Shown in pieces: positions 27,537-36,352 of a stretch of 64,000 bases of DNA (position 1 is its first letter; each line of letters begins with the position of its first letter). Source of the DNA: Citrobacter youngae (lineage in GTDB: Bacteria > Pseudomonadota > Gammaproteobacteria > Enterobacterales > Enterobacteriaceae); contig NZ_RPOI01000018.1 of assembly GCF_003818115.1 (NCBI RefSeq), positions 1-64,000 of the forward strand. Direction: 5' to 3'. The notes beneath the pieces were generated by a model, which was not told the origin of the DNA, ran no database searches, and saw only the letters and a program-made list of their open reading frames with translations. The position numbers and the translations under genes were made by a program.

Positions 27537-28772
27537 TTATTGAAAATAACGTTCGCCCAACCGCACATCATTTTGGGGGATATCAAATACGCGGTAATAG
27601 CGAATAAAGACGATGATGGCGGTGATGAATGCCAGCAGAGCAAATGCAAGGTCCAGCAAAATGATGTATTGCAGGCCGATGTTAGAAAGGTATCCGGTGA
27701 TCAGTGGGATAATAAAGTTGGCTACACCACCCATCATCATATAAACACTGGTGACTTTGGCTTTGCTCTTCGGGAAAAACTCTGACATCACCGAGACACC
27801 GAGCTGTAAAATACCGCCAGCAGCAGAAAAGCCAATCAGAAACGAACCTGCGTTACAAACCAGCGGAGAGGGATACAAATAAATGACCGCAGCGGTAATG
27901 CTTGCCAGACCAGCGTTAAAAACGTTAGCCCAAATGGGGCGAACCATTTTCTTCAGGAGGGCAGCAAAGATGAATACGCAGACCAGCGATCCCATGCTGT
28001 AGTAAGAGATGGTTTTTAGTGCGTCAGTTTCCGCCATGCCAGCAAATGCCATGGCATATTTCGGCATCCAGACCACGATGACATAAAAGGTTGAGAATGC
28101 GGCAACCCCAAACAGCACGGAAGCGACACCTTCCAGCCAGACCAGGGGTTTACTGTTCATCTGTGGCAGATCTTTGGCGAGACCCGCGTCCACCATCTGG
28201 CTGGGAAAGCGACTTTTTAACAGCATCAGGGTGATGACCACGAACAGTACACCCGGGATGATGACCGCATAGCCGTACCAGACATGGTTGAGCAGCATGG
28301 TGCTGACGACGATGGGGTAAATCATCTGGCCAAACGACACCATGGCTTTAACCAGAATAACCGCCGAGCCGGATGCTTTGGGGAAACATTCCATTAACGC
28401 CGGATAACCGCCGGTATCCAGCGCTGAATTCGCTACGCCAACGCATACAGCCAGAATAAAGGCAATCATCAGATTGGGGCTGGCGGGAATACCGAAGAAG
28501 AACAGCATATATAGAATAACGCCTAACAGAATGATAGCCCGACGACCGAACTTATCTGAGAGAACGCCAAAGAATAAAATACTGACCAGTCGACCAAGAC
28601 CAATGCCGGAAATTAGATAGGCAATCCCTGCATTATCGGTTGAAAACTTTTCAGCCAGGGAGGTCATGTTTTGCGCCAGTGTGATGACGCTAATACCGTG
28701 TAAAAAATAACTTAAATAAATACAGGTTATCGCCAGAAGAAATGGCGTGTTAAAGGTCTTTTTCTGAGACAT
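27537..28772 (-). CDS. ydiN: MFS transporter YdiN
   Basis: Major facilitator superfamily protein of 411 residues with twelve predicted membrane segments. The A-motif between segments 2 and 3 is GVLSDKFGRRAIIL; NSALDTGGYPALMECFPKASGSAVILVKA is a second conserved stretch. The substrate is not established. Its place just before ydiB and aroD suggests quinate, shikimate or a related acid. It is clearly paralogous to the next gene, ydiM. Confidence 0.9.
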   Translation of the reverse strand: MSQKKTFNTPFLLAITCIYLSYFLHGISVITLAQNMTSLAEKFSTDNAGIAYLISGIGLGRLVSILFFGVLSDKFGRRAIILLGVILYMLFFFGIPASPNLMIAFILAVCVGVANSALDTGGYPALMECFPKASGSAVILVKAMVSFGQMIYPIVVSTMLLNHVWYGYAVIIPGVLFVVITLMLLKSRFPSQMVDAGLAKDLPQMNSKPLVWLEGVASVLFGVAAFSTFYVIVVWMPKYAMAFAGMAETDALKTISYYSMGSLVCVFIFAALLKKMVRPIWANVFNAGLASITAAVIYLYPSPLVCNAGSFLIGFSAAGGILQLGVSVMSEFFPKSKAKVTSVYMMMGGVANFIIPLITGYLSNIGLQYIILLDLAFALLAFITAIIVFIRYYRVFDIPQNDVRLGERYFQ

Positions 28773-29014
28773 TTTTTCACAACTCCTTGCGGATTTTAAA
28801 ATTATTCTGTGCTCGTCGGTGTAGTTTAAATTTCGGCGACCTTGTGATTAATATACCGGGCAGTAGTTATTGTACCTACATAGCATGGCGTTTAAGTTAC
28901 CAGGTATATTGCATATCAAACTGTGAAACCTAATTCGTCAGGCCGACGTTTTGCCGTTATTTTAAAAATACGTCCAATTATTTTGCAGAAGAGGGGAACA
29001 ATATTGCACCCGCG

Positions 29015-30235
29015 TTATTGTGCGAGTGGTGCCATGTTTAACTGACGCTTTGCTGCAAGCCGGCTGCGATAACCAATAAACAGTGCCAACAGGAAACCGA
29101 ACGCAGCGATACCCGCATCAAACCACATGATGTGCGCAATACTGGTTTCGGAGAGCCTGGCGGTAATCAGTGGGATCGTGAAGGTCGCGATACTGCCCGC
29201 GCTGTAGTAAATACCGGTAGCTTTACCTTTCGCCTGCGGGAAGCGAGCGGCCATTAGCGTTAGACCGATTTGCACGACGCCTCCGGCTGATGAGAACCCG
29301 ATGACAAAGGCGAATGTAATCACGACCCAGGTCGTTGGATGCAGGCAAACTGCCAGCAGCGCGACAAAGGAGATAAAGGTGTACAGCATCAACAGAGACG
29401 TGGCACGACCCGCTTTTCTCGCCAGGGGAGCAGTAATGAATACGCACAGCAGCGAACCACAGGTGTAAATACTTAACAGCTTGATAGATAACGTATACGG
29501 CATACCGGCGACAAACTGACCATACTGTGCCAGCCACTGGCTAACCAGATAAAATGTGGCCATCGAGATATAGCCATACAGGGTGTAACTCCCCAGATCG
29601 AGAAGGGAACAACCATGCTTCGGCTGAATAGGTTCCTGTAAAGAGGATGATGGCATGATGGAATGCTTCGGCCCCGGATGTGCAGGGAAGCGGCAGCGAA
29701 ACAAAAATATGCCGTTGACCGCCATAATTCCCGCCGCCAGCAAGAAAGACCAGCCAAACCAGAGTTCAGCCCACACCAGCAGGCTGATAACCATCGGCAA
29801 CAGAAACTGGCCGCTGGACACAAAGGCTTTAATCAGGATATTGGCGGTGCCGGGTGAACGGGGGAAGGCTTCCATCAGGCTGGGGTAGGTTCCGGCATCA
29901 AGAAAACTGTTTGCCATTCCCGCTAAAAAACCAAAGGCGTAGGCAATCACAATGCTGTGAGTATTGATGATGCCAAAAAAGAAGATGAGGTAGCAGATCA
30001 TGCCAAAAATGATAAACGGTCTGCGCCCATAGCGATCGGACAGCATGCCTGCAACTAATAAGACGCTTAACCGACCGATACCAAGGGAGGAGATGACAAT
30101 CGAGACCCCCGCTGCATTGGTTTGCCACTGCTGTTCAAGTGAGGACATATTGAGGGACATCAGAATGACCCCCATACCGTGTACCAGGTAATTAAGGTAC
30201 AGCCCTATCGCAGTAGAGAAATAGGTGTTTTTCAT
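29015..30235 (-). CDS. ydiM: MFS transporter YdiM
   Basis: Major facilitator superfamily protein of 406 residues and a paralogue of YdiN: both share the pattern SLGIGRLSVLL, AGMLSDRYGRRPFI, NSFLDAGTYPSLMEAFPRSPGTANILIKA and GFSSAGGVVQIGLTLM. The substrate is unknown. A 242-bp gap separates it from ydiN, which may therefore have its own promoter; I see no clear motif in that gap. Confidence 0.9.
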   Translation of the reverse strand: MKNTYFSTAIGLYLNYLVHGMGVILMSLNMSSLEQQWQTNAAGVSIVISSLGIGRLSVLLVAGMLSDRYGRRPFIIFGMICYLIFFFGIINTHSIVIAYAFGFLAGMANSFLDAGTYPSLMEAFPRSPGTANILIKAFVSSGQFLLPMVISLLVWAELWFGWSFLLAAGIMAVNGIFLFRCRFPAHPGPKHSIMPSSSLQEPIQPKHGCSLLDLGSYTLYGYISMATFYLVSQWLAQYGQFVAGMPYTLSIKLLSIYTCGSLLCVFITAPLARKAGRATSLLMLYTFISFVALLAVCLHPTTWVVITFAFVIGFSSAGGVVQIGLTLMAARFPQAKGKATGIYYSAGSIATFTIPLITARLSETSIAHIMWFDAGIAAFGFLLALFIGYRSRLAAKRQLNMAPLAQ

Positions 30236-30381
30236 AATGTGTTACTCGGCGAAGAGGCTAAATGGATGTTGTATTTTGTGTCGCGTAGGGCGTGTTAGCC
30301 CAAATAGTATGCAGACTGCGCGTGAGCGAGGGCATAATGTCGGGTGCCCGTGTTGCAACGTAGTGCTGGCGTTATGACCGC

Positions 30382-30738
30382 CTAACACAAACGCTCGAGG
30401 TTGTGTGCATAGAGTTCCACTGCAGCAGATTGGTAGATTTTCCAGTCGAGAAAATTGTCGTGGTGATAAACTGCCTGAAAAGAAACCAGATCGGGGAAAA
30501 AACGCATCGTGTTATTACCGATACGATTATTTATTTTTTCGATGATCGCGTTAATTCTTAACTTTCTCTTTGCTTTCATTTCTGCACAAATGCGCGCGAT
30601 GTTTTCCGGGATTTCTTTTTCCCCACTTTCCCATTGTTGCCAGGCAACAATGTCGCCATCACGCGCGATATACGCGGCGCTTTCTTCTACCGTCATAGCA
30701 AAAATATGGCGGATAGCCTGCAATTCTAATGCGTTCAT
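30382..30738 (-). CDS. ydiL: Putative HTH-type protein YdiL
   Basis: Protein of 118 residues. The N-terminal part (MNALELQAIRHIFAMTVEESAAYI, then WQQWESGEKEIPENIA) looks like a lambda-repressor-type helix-turn-helix, and the C-terminal part (IEKINNRIGNNTMRFFPDL, then YQSAAVELYAHNLERLC) is strongly conserved in the family. Its function is unknown. The frame is open 14 codons further up, but the ATG at 30738 matches the known start and length. It lies upstream of ydiM on the same strand. Confidence 0.88.
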   Translation of the reverse strand: MNALELQAIRHIFAMTVEESAAYIARDGDIVAWQQWESGEKEIPENIARICAEMKAKRKLRINAIIEKINNRIGNNTMRFFPDLVSFQAVYHHDNFLDWKIYQSAAVELYAHNLERLC

Positions 30739-30935
30739 TATTTGATCACTTAATAAAAGACGGTGGAATAGTAATAGCATTGTTGTGGATATTTCGGCTT
30801 GAAGAGAGTCACAGTATCTTGTGCAATATTATTTGTTATTAATCTGTGAAGTTGGTGCATTTGGCGTGAGAGTGAAATAAAACAATTGGCTAGCTGATGT
30901 GATGTAGGCCGTGATGGGACGTGGAAATGCAGGAT

Positions 30936-31041
30936 AAAAAAAAGCCCACCGTGGGAGATGGGCAAAGACTACACACAGCAATTCGTTGTTTCACTCAGGG
31001 GATTTCCATGCTTATAAATCAATGTGTTGATCTAAAGCCTT
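30936..31041 (-). ncRNA. rprA: Small regulatory RNA RprA
   Basis: Hfq-dependent sRNA that opens the rpoS leader and affects other targets. Read on the minus strand, the sequence has the first stem (GATCAACACATTGATTTATAAG), the conserved core AAGCATGGAAATCCCCTGAG, then AACGAATTGCTGTGTGTAG, and the terminator hairpin GCCCATCTCCCACGGTGGGC followed by eight T. The 106-nt length and the location between ydiL and ydiK match E. coli. The 5' end is inferred by alignment to the known RNA and fits a -10 hexamer seven bases away. Confidence 0.92.
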
Positions 31042-31047
31042 GGGGTA

Positions 31048-31090
31048 ATAGTAGGCATGCTGGTTTTTCACGTCGATCAGATTCATCTCA
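31048..31090 (-). promoter_or_regulatory. rprA promoter with RcsB-like box
   Basis: On the minus strand, TACTAT (31053-31048) is a -10 element 7 nt before the RprA start. A 17-bp spacer puts TCGACG (31076-31071) at -35, a poor match that implies an activator. Immediately upstream, TGAGATGAATCTGA (31090-31077) agrees with the RcsB box KMRGAWTMWYCTGS at 11 of 14 positions. This fits RprA being induced by the Rcs envelope-stress system. Confidence 0.7.
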
Positions 31091-31197
31091 ATAGTTTAAA
31101 AACTGTAAAGAATTTGCGACATAAATGAGTACTCCCACAGGGCTGGGGCTGGGGCTGGTTCGGGGAGCTGCGATGTATTTATCAGCAATAGTAAACA

Positions 31198-31223
31198 ATC
31201 AGGCGGCAATGTTGCCGCCTGAT
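31198..31223 (-). terminator. Hairpin terminator of ydiK
   Basis: A near-perfect 26-nt palindrome built on AGGCGGCAA/TTGCCGCCT sits 6 bp past the ydiK stop. On the minus strand it is followed by TTGTTTACT, a weak U-tract. It is likely the ydiK transcript end. Confidence 0.7.
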
Positions 31224-31229
31224 GTTGTA

Positions 31230-32339
31230 TTACTTATTGCTTTCGATTTCAGCGATTTCTTCGAGAATTTTATCCGGGTCAGTGCCCGGTGCAGGGGCTT
31301 CATTGACCCATGCGGAGAACAGGCGCCATGAAACAGCCAGTACCACTGGGCCGATAAACAGACCAATCATACCGAATGCAATCAACCCGCCGATAACCCC
31401 GGAAAGAATAAGGATCAACGGCAAATCAGCCCCCATACGGATCAGCATGGGACGAATAACGTTATCCAGTGTTCCGACCACGCCACTCCACACCAACAGC
31501 ACCGTGCCCCAGGTAGAATCACCTGTCCAGTAAAGCCAGATAATGGCCGGAATCAGCACCGGTAAAGGCCCCAGTTGCACCAGACAGGAGAGGATCATCA
31601 ACACCGCCAGTAGCGTCGCGTAAGGTACCCCCGTTACCGCCAGACCAATACCGCCGAGGACGGCCTGTACCAGCGCGGTGACGACCACGCCTAATGCAAC
31701 CGCACGAATGGCCTGTGCTGCCAACAGGATTGCCGCGTCACCGCGTTTTGATGCAAGACGGCAGGCGAAGTGGCGAATGCCTAGCGCTACCTGCTCACCG
31801 CGCCAGTACAGCAGGGCGCTGAATAGCAACATCAAGCCACAGTGCATCATAAAGCGGCCAATATGTGCGGCCTGACCAACAAACCAGGTGGTTGTGGTAC
31901 CGATATAGGGACGAACCTTAGCCATGATAGCCGAACCGCCCATATCCAACAGGCTGTGCCATGCGCCATAGAGTTTGGCACCCACCAGAGGAATACTGTT
32001 TAACCACGCCAGATCCGGCAGCGTCATATCACCGGCGGTAACGGCATGAATCAGGGGACCACTGCCATCAACGATGCTGTTGACCAACAGAGCGATAGGA
32101 ATAATAAATAACAGAACTAACAACAGGGTCATCACCAGCACGGCCAGCGAACGGCGTCCCCACAGCAATTTTTGTATACGTATCAGGATGGGCCAGGTCG
32201 CAATGACCACCGTACCTGCCCAGGCAAAACCGAGGATAAAGGGTTGCACAATCCAGAGACAGGCCACAATCATGATGGCTAAAAACAGCACCGATAGCAG
32301 CACTTGTGCAATATCCCTGGGCTGACGGAAATTTACCAT
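31230..32339 (-). CDS. ydiK: AI-2E family transporter YdiK
   Basis: Inner-membrane protein of 369 residues with about eight membrane segments, of the AI-2E (TqsA/PerM) family. Recognisable stretches are PFILGFAWAGTVVIATWP near the start and VQLGPLPVLIPAIIWLYWTGD followed by GLIAFGMIGLFIGPVVLAVSW near the end. Its transported substrate is unknown. It is divergent from ydiJ with a 213-bp intergenic region. Confidence 0.9.
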   Translation of the reverse strand: MVNFRQPRDIAQVLLSVLFLAIMIVACLWIVQPFILGFAWAGTVVIATWPILIRIQKLLWGRRSLAVLVMTLLLVLLFIIPIALLVNSIVDGSGPLIHAVTAGDMTLPDLAWLNSIPLVGAKLYGAWHSLLDMGGSAIMAKVRPYIGTTTTWFVGQAAHIGRFMMHCGLMLLFSALLYWRGEQVALGIRHFACRLASKRGDAAILLAAQAIRAVALGVVVTALVQAVLGGIGLAVTGVPYATLLAVLMILSCLVQLGPLPVLIPAIIWLYWTGDSTWGTVLLVWSGVVGTLDNVIRPMLIRMGADLPLILILSGVIGGLIAFGMIGLFIGPVVLAVSWRLFSAWVNEAPAPGTDPDKILEEIAEIESNK

Positions 32340-32552
32340 AAATACTTTTCACCTTTGTCTTTGCGTCAGAACGTTGACGCGACGTGAACACGTTAATCAC
32401 ACTCTATAATGATGAGCAATTTCAGCGGTTTTGAACAGGCGGATTCTGCCTGTAAATCTGCTGAGCGTATTAGAAAAAAATGTGATACAACAAACAAAGC
32501 AACACGCAAACGATTAAATTCACAACACAGACCGCAGGAAAGGGTCACTATA

Positions 32553-35500
32553 ATGATTCCACAAATTTCTCAGGCGCCAGGTGTCGTTCAACTGGTGCTC
32601 AATTTTTTGCAGGCGCTGGAGCAGCAAGGGTTCACGGGCGATACGGCAACGAGCTATGCCGATCGTCTGACAATGTCGACGGATAACAGTATCTATCAGC
32701 TTCTGCCTGATGCCGTGGTTTTCCCTCGTTCGACGGCTGATGTGGCGCTTATCGCCCGGCTGGCGTCAGAACCGCTCTTTTCGTCGTTGATTTTTACCCC
32801 TCGCGGCGGCGGCACAGGCACCAATGGGCAGGCGCTTAATCAGGGCATTATTGTTGATATGTCCCGTTACATGAGCCGCATCATTGAAATCAATGTGCAG
32901 GAAGGTTGGGTGCGGGTAGAGGCGGGGGTGATAAAAGATCAGCTTAACCAATATCTGAAACCCTACGGCTATTTCTTTGCGCCTGAATTGTCCACCAGTA
33001 ACCGGGCGACGTTGGGGGGAATGATCAACACCGACGCTTCCGGGCAAGGTTCGCTGGTCTACGGTAAAACCTCCGATCACGTGCTGGGTATTCGCGCGGT
33101 ATTGATGGGCGGGGATATTCTCGATACCCAGCCGATGCCGGTTGAATTTGCCGAAATGCTCGGTAAAAACAATACGGCGATTGGGCGCATCTATAAGACG
33201 GTTTATGAACGGTGTCGTGAGAACCGACAGTTGATCATTGACAAGTTTCCAAAGCTCAATCGCTTTTTAACCGGCTACGACCTGCGGCACGTCTTCAATG
33301 ATGAGATGACCGAGTTTGATTTAACCCGCATCCTTACGGGGTCCGAAGGTACGCTGGCATTTATCACCGAAGCCCGCCTTGATATCACGCCGCTGCCTAA
33401 AGTTCGGCGACTGGTCAACGTCAAATACGATTCGTTTGACTCTGCATTGCGTAATGCGCCAGTGATGGTGGAAGCGCGCGCGCTGTCGGTCGAAACCGTC
33501 GATTCAAAAGTGCTTAATCTGGCGCGTGAAGATATTGTCTGGCACTCCGTCAGCGAATTGATTACCGATGTCCCGGATAAAGAGATGCTCGGGCTGAATA
33601 TCGTCGAGTTTGCTGGTGACGATGAAGCATTAATTGATTCTCAGGTCAGTGCGCTGTGTGAACGTCTGGACGGGCTAATTGCCCGGCAGGAAGCCGGCGT
33701 AATTGGCTGGCAGCTGTGTACCGAACTGGCTGGTGTCGAGCGCATCTACGCCATGCGGAAAAAGGCCGTTGGTCTGCTGGGTAATGCCAAAGGCTCTGCG
33801 AAGCCGATTCCGTTTGCCGAAGATACCTGCGTACCGCCGGAACACCTGGCCGACTATATTGCCGAGTTCCGTGCGCTACTCGATAGTCATGGCCTGAGCT
33901 ATGGCATGTTTGGTCACGTGGATGCCGGGGTGCTGCACGTCAGACCCGCGCTGGATATGTGCGATCCGCAACAAGAAGTGCTGATGAAACGCATCTCTGA
34001 TGATGTGGTGGCGCTGACGGCCAAATACGGTGGTCTGCTATGGGGCGAACACGGGAAAGGTTTCCGTGCTGAGTACAGTCCGGCATTCTTTGGCGAGGAA
34101 CTGTATCGCGAACTGCGCAAAGTGAAGTCGGCGTTTGATCCGCAAAACCGGCTCAATCCGGGGAAAATTTGCCCTCCGGAAGCCATCGATGCGCCAATGA
34201 TGAAAGTGGGTGCGGTTAAACGTGGGACTTACGATCGTCAAATCCCGCTGGCCGTTCGACAGGAGTGGCGTGGGGCAATGGAGTGTAACGGCAACGGGTT
34301 ATGCTTTAACTTCGATGCCAAAAGCCCGATGTGTCCGTCGATGAAAATTAGCCTCAATCGCATTCACTCGCCAAAAGGGCGGGCAACGCTGGTACGGGAA
34401 TGGTTGCGCCTGTTGGCCGATCGTGGGATCGACCCCGTGAAACTGGAAAAAGAGTTGCCAGAAAAACGTGCCAGTTTACGTACGCTAATCGCCCGAACCC
34501 GGAACAGCTGGCATGCACGTAAGGGCGAGTATGATTTCTCGCATGAAGTGAAAGAGGCGATGTCCGGGTGTTTGGCATGTAAAGCCTGTTCTACGCAGTG
34601 CCCGATAAAAATTGACGTTCCGGAATTCCGCTCGCGCTTCCTGCAGCTGTATCACACGCGCTATCTGCGCCCGCTTCGCGATCACATGGTCGCCACCGTT
34701 GAGAGTTATGCACCGCTGATGGCGCGCGCACCTAAAACGTTCAACTTTTTCATCAATCAACCACTGGTACGTAATCTGGCTAAAAAACACATCGGCATGG
34801 TGGATTTGCCGCTGTTGTCTGCACCATCATTACAACGACAGCTGGTCGGGCATCGTTCGGCCAATATGACGCTGGAACAGCTTGAAGCTCTCAGCCAGGA
34901 GCAAAAAGCACGTACGGTGCTGGTGGTGCAGGACCCTTTCACCAGCTATTACGATGCACAGGTAGTGGCTGATTTCATCCGACTGGTAGAAAAATTGGGT
35001 TTGCAGCCGGTGTTGTTGCCATTCTCACCTAACGGCAAAGCGCAGCATATAAAGGGCTTTTTAAACCGGTTTGCAAAAACGGCGAAAAAGACCGCTGAAT
35101 TCCTCAACCGGGTGGCAAAGCTGAATATCCCAATGGTCGGTGTCGATCCGGCGCTGGTGCTATGTTATCGCGATGAATACACGCTGGCGCTCGGCGAGCA
35201 GCGCGGTGATTTCCATGTCTTACTGGTCAATGAGTGGTTATCGGCTGTACTGGCGTCACAACCGCCGGTCGCTATCGGTGGCGAACCGTGGTACTTCTTC
35301 GGACACTGTACCGAAGTGACCGCTCTGCCGGGAGCGCCTGCGCAGTGGGCCGCGATTTTTGCCCGGTTTGGGGCCAAACTGGAAAACGTCAGCGTGGGGT
35401 GCTGCGGGATGGCGGGTACCTATGGTCACGAAGTGAAGAATCATCAGAACTCACTGGGGATCTATGAGTTATCATGGCACCAGGCAATGCAACGATTGCC

Positions 35501-35609
35501 GCGTAACCGTTGTCTGGCTGCCGGGTATTCATGTCGAAGCCAGGTTAAACGCGTAGAAGGCACAGGCGTTCGCCACCCATTACAGGCATTACTGGAGATT
35601 ATAGGATGA
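32553..35609 (+). CDS. ydiJ: FAD/Fe-S oxidoreductase YdiJ (D-2-hydroxyglutarate dehydrogenase family)
   Basis: Large 1018-residue protein fusing a GlcD-like FAD-binding domain (FTPRGGGTGTNGQ, ELSTSNRATLGGMINTDASGQGS, LTGSEGTLAFITEARL) to a GlcF-like Fe-S part (CLACKACSTQCPIKI, then a CCG motif in SVGCCGMAGTYGHE). E. coli YdiJ is reported to oxidise D-2-hydroxyglutarate. The frame begins 48 codons earlier, but the ATG at 32553 has GGAAAGG upstream and matches the family N-terminus MIPQISQAPGVVQLVL. It overlaps menI by 4 bp. Confidence 0.93.
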   Translation: MIPQISQAPGVVQLVLNFLQALEQQGFTGDTATSYADRLTMSTDNSIYQLLPDAVVFPRSTADVALIARLASEPLFSSLIFTPRGGGTGTNGQALNQGIIVDMSRYMSRIIEINVQEGWVRVEAGVIKDQLNQYLKPYGYFFAPELSTSNRATLGGMINTDASGQGSLVYGKTSDHVLGIRAVLMGGDILDTQPMPVEFAEMLGKNNTAIGRIYKTVYERCRENRQLIIDKFPKLNRFLTGYDLRHVFNDEMTEFDLTRILTGSEGTLAFITEARLDITPLPKVRRLVNVKYDSFDSALRNAPVMVEARALSVETVDSKVLNLAREDIVWHSVSELITDVPDKEMLGLNIVEFAGDDEALIDSQVSALCERLDGLIARQEAGVIGWQLCTELAGVERIYAMRKKAVGLLGNAKGSAKPIPFAEDTCVPPEHLADYIAEFRALLDSHGLSYGMFGHVDAGVLHVRPALDMCDPQQEVLMKRISDDVVALTAKYGGLLWGEHGKGFRAEYSPAFFGEELYRELRKVKSAFDPQNRLNPGKICPPEAIDAPMMKVGAVKRGTYDRQIPLAVRQEWRGAMECNGNGLCFNFDAKSPMCPSMKISLNRIHSPKGRATLVREWLRLLADRGIDPVKLEKELPEKRASLRTLIARTRNSWHARKGEYDFSHEVKEAMSGCLACKACSTQCPIKIDVPEFRSRFLQLYHTRYLRPLRDHMVATVESYAPLMARAPKTFNFFINQPLVRNLAKKHIGMVDLPLLSAPSLQRQLVGHRSANMTLEQLEALSQEQKARTVLVVQDPFTSYYDAQVVADFIRLVEKLGLQPVLLPFSPNGKAQHIKGFLNRFAKTAKKTAEFLNRVAKLNIPMVGVDPALVLCYRDEYTLALGEQRGDFHVLLVNEWLSAVLASQPPVAIGGEPWYFFGHCTEVTALPGAPAQWAAIFARFGAKLENVSVGCCGMAGTYGHEVKNHQNSLGIYELSWHQAMQRLPRNRCLAAGYSCRSQVKRVEGTGVRHPLQALLEIIG

Positions 35610-36016
35610 TCTGGAAACGTGAAGTCACACTCGAGGCGCTCAACGCCATGGGTGAAGGAAATATGGTCGGGCTGCTCGATATTCGTTTTGTGCATATCGG
35701 CGACAATACTCTGGAAGCCACAATGCCCGTGGATCATCGCACCAAACAACCCTTTGGTTTGCTGCACGGCGGGGCGTCTGTCGTGCTGGCTGAGAGCATT
35801 GGCTCGGTGGCTGGATATCTGTGTACGATGGGCACTCAAAAAGTGGTGGGCCTTGAGATTAACGCCAACCACGTTCGTTCTGCACGTGAAGGGCTCGTCA
35901 GAGGGGTGTGCAGCCCTGTGCATACCGGTTCACGTCATCAGGTGTGGCAAATCGAGATCTTTGATGAGCAGGGTCGGTTATGCTGCACCTCGCGACTGAC
36001 GACCGCTATTTTGTGA
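35606..36016 (+). CDS. menI: 1,4-dihydroxy-2-naphthoyl-CoA hydrolase MenI (YdiI)
   Basis: Hot-dog thioesterase of 136 residues that releases 1,4-dihydroxy-2-naphthoate in menaquinone synthesis. The family motif FGLLHGGASVVLAESIGSVAGY carries the catalytic glutamate at residue 63; HVRSAREGLVRGVCSPVHTGSRHQVW follows. The ATG overlaps the ydiJ stop by 4 bp, so translation is likely coupled. Menaquinone is the quinone used with the anaerobic reductases encoded further on (ttr, probably ydh). Confidence 0.94.
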   Translation: MIWKREVTLEALNAMGEGNMVGLLDIRFVHIGDNTLEATMPVDHRTKQPFGLLHGGASVVLAESIGSVAGYLCTMGTQKVVGLEINANHVRSAREGLVRGVCSPVHTGSRHQVWQIEIFDEQGRLCCTSRLTTAIL

Positions 36017-36093
36017 TGCATGTTGAGTTTGGTCATTATCTGCGCAGGTAATGGTGTTATACTGTGCAGGTTCTGAACACAAGCGAGGATGAT

Positions 36094-36282
36094 ATGTCTA
36101 CCCAATTAGACCCGGCCCAACTGGCAATAGAATTTTTACGTCGTGATAAAACCGATCTTTCACCAGCTCAGTACCTGAAAAGATTGAAACAATTAGAGCT
36201 GGAGTTTGCCGATTTATTAACGCTCTCTTCGACTGAACTGAAAGAAGAGATCTATTTTGCCTGGCGCCTGGGCGTTCATTGA
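36094..36282 (+). CDS. ydiH: Conserved small protein YdiH
   Basis: Protein of 62 residues, MSTQLDPAQLAIEFLRRDK at the start and LTLSSTELKEEIYFAWRLGVH at the end, nearly identical to E. coli YdiH. It appears helical and charged; its function is unknown. The start at 36094 has GAGGAT about 5 nt upstream. Upstream codons in frame are not family-like. It is followed by a strong terminator. Confidence 0.88.
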   Translation: MSTQLDPAQLAIEFLRRDKTDLSPAQYLKRLKQLELEFADLLTLSSTELKEEIYFAWRLGVH

Positions 36283-36302
36283 TTCCGGTATGCCTGTCGT
36301 AA

Positions 36303-36338
36303 TAAAAACCCCGACACATGTGTTCGGGGTTATTTTTT
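36303..36338. terminator. Bidirectional terminator between ydiH and the MBL gene
   Basis: AACCCCGACACA (36307-36318) pairs with TGTGTTCGGGGTT (36319-36331) in one hairpin with a single unpaired T. AAAAA precedes and TATTTTTT follows, so it can terminate both ydiH and the convergent minus-strand gene. Confidence 0.88.
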
Positions 36339-36352
36339 GCCTTAAACCTTGT

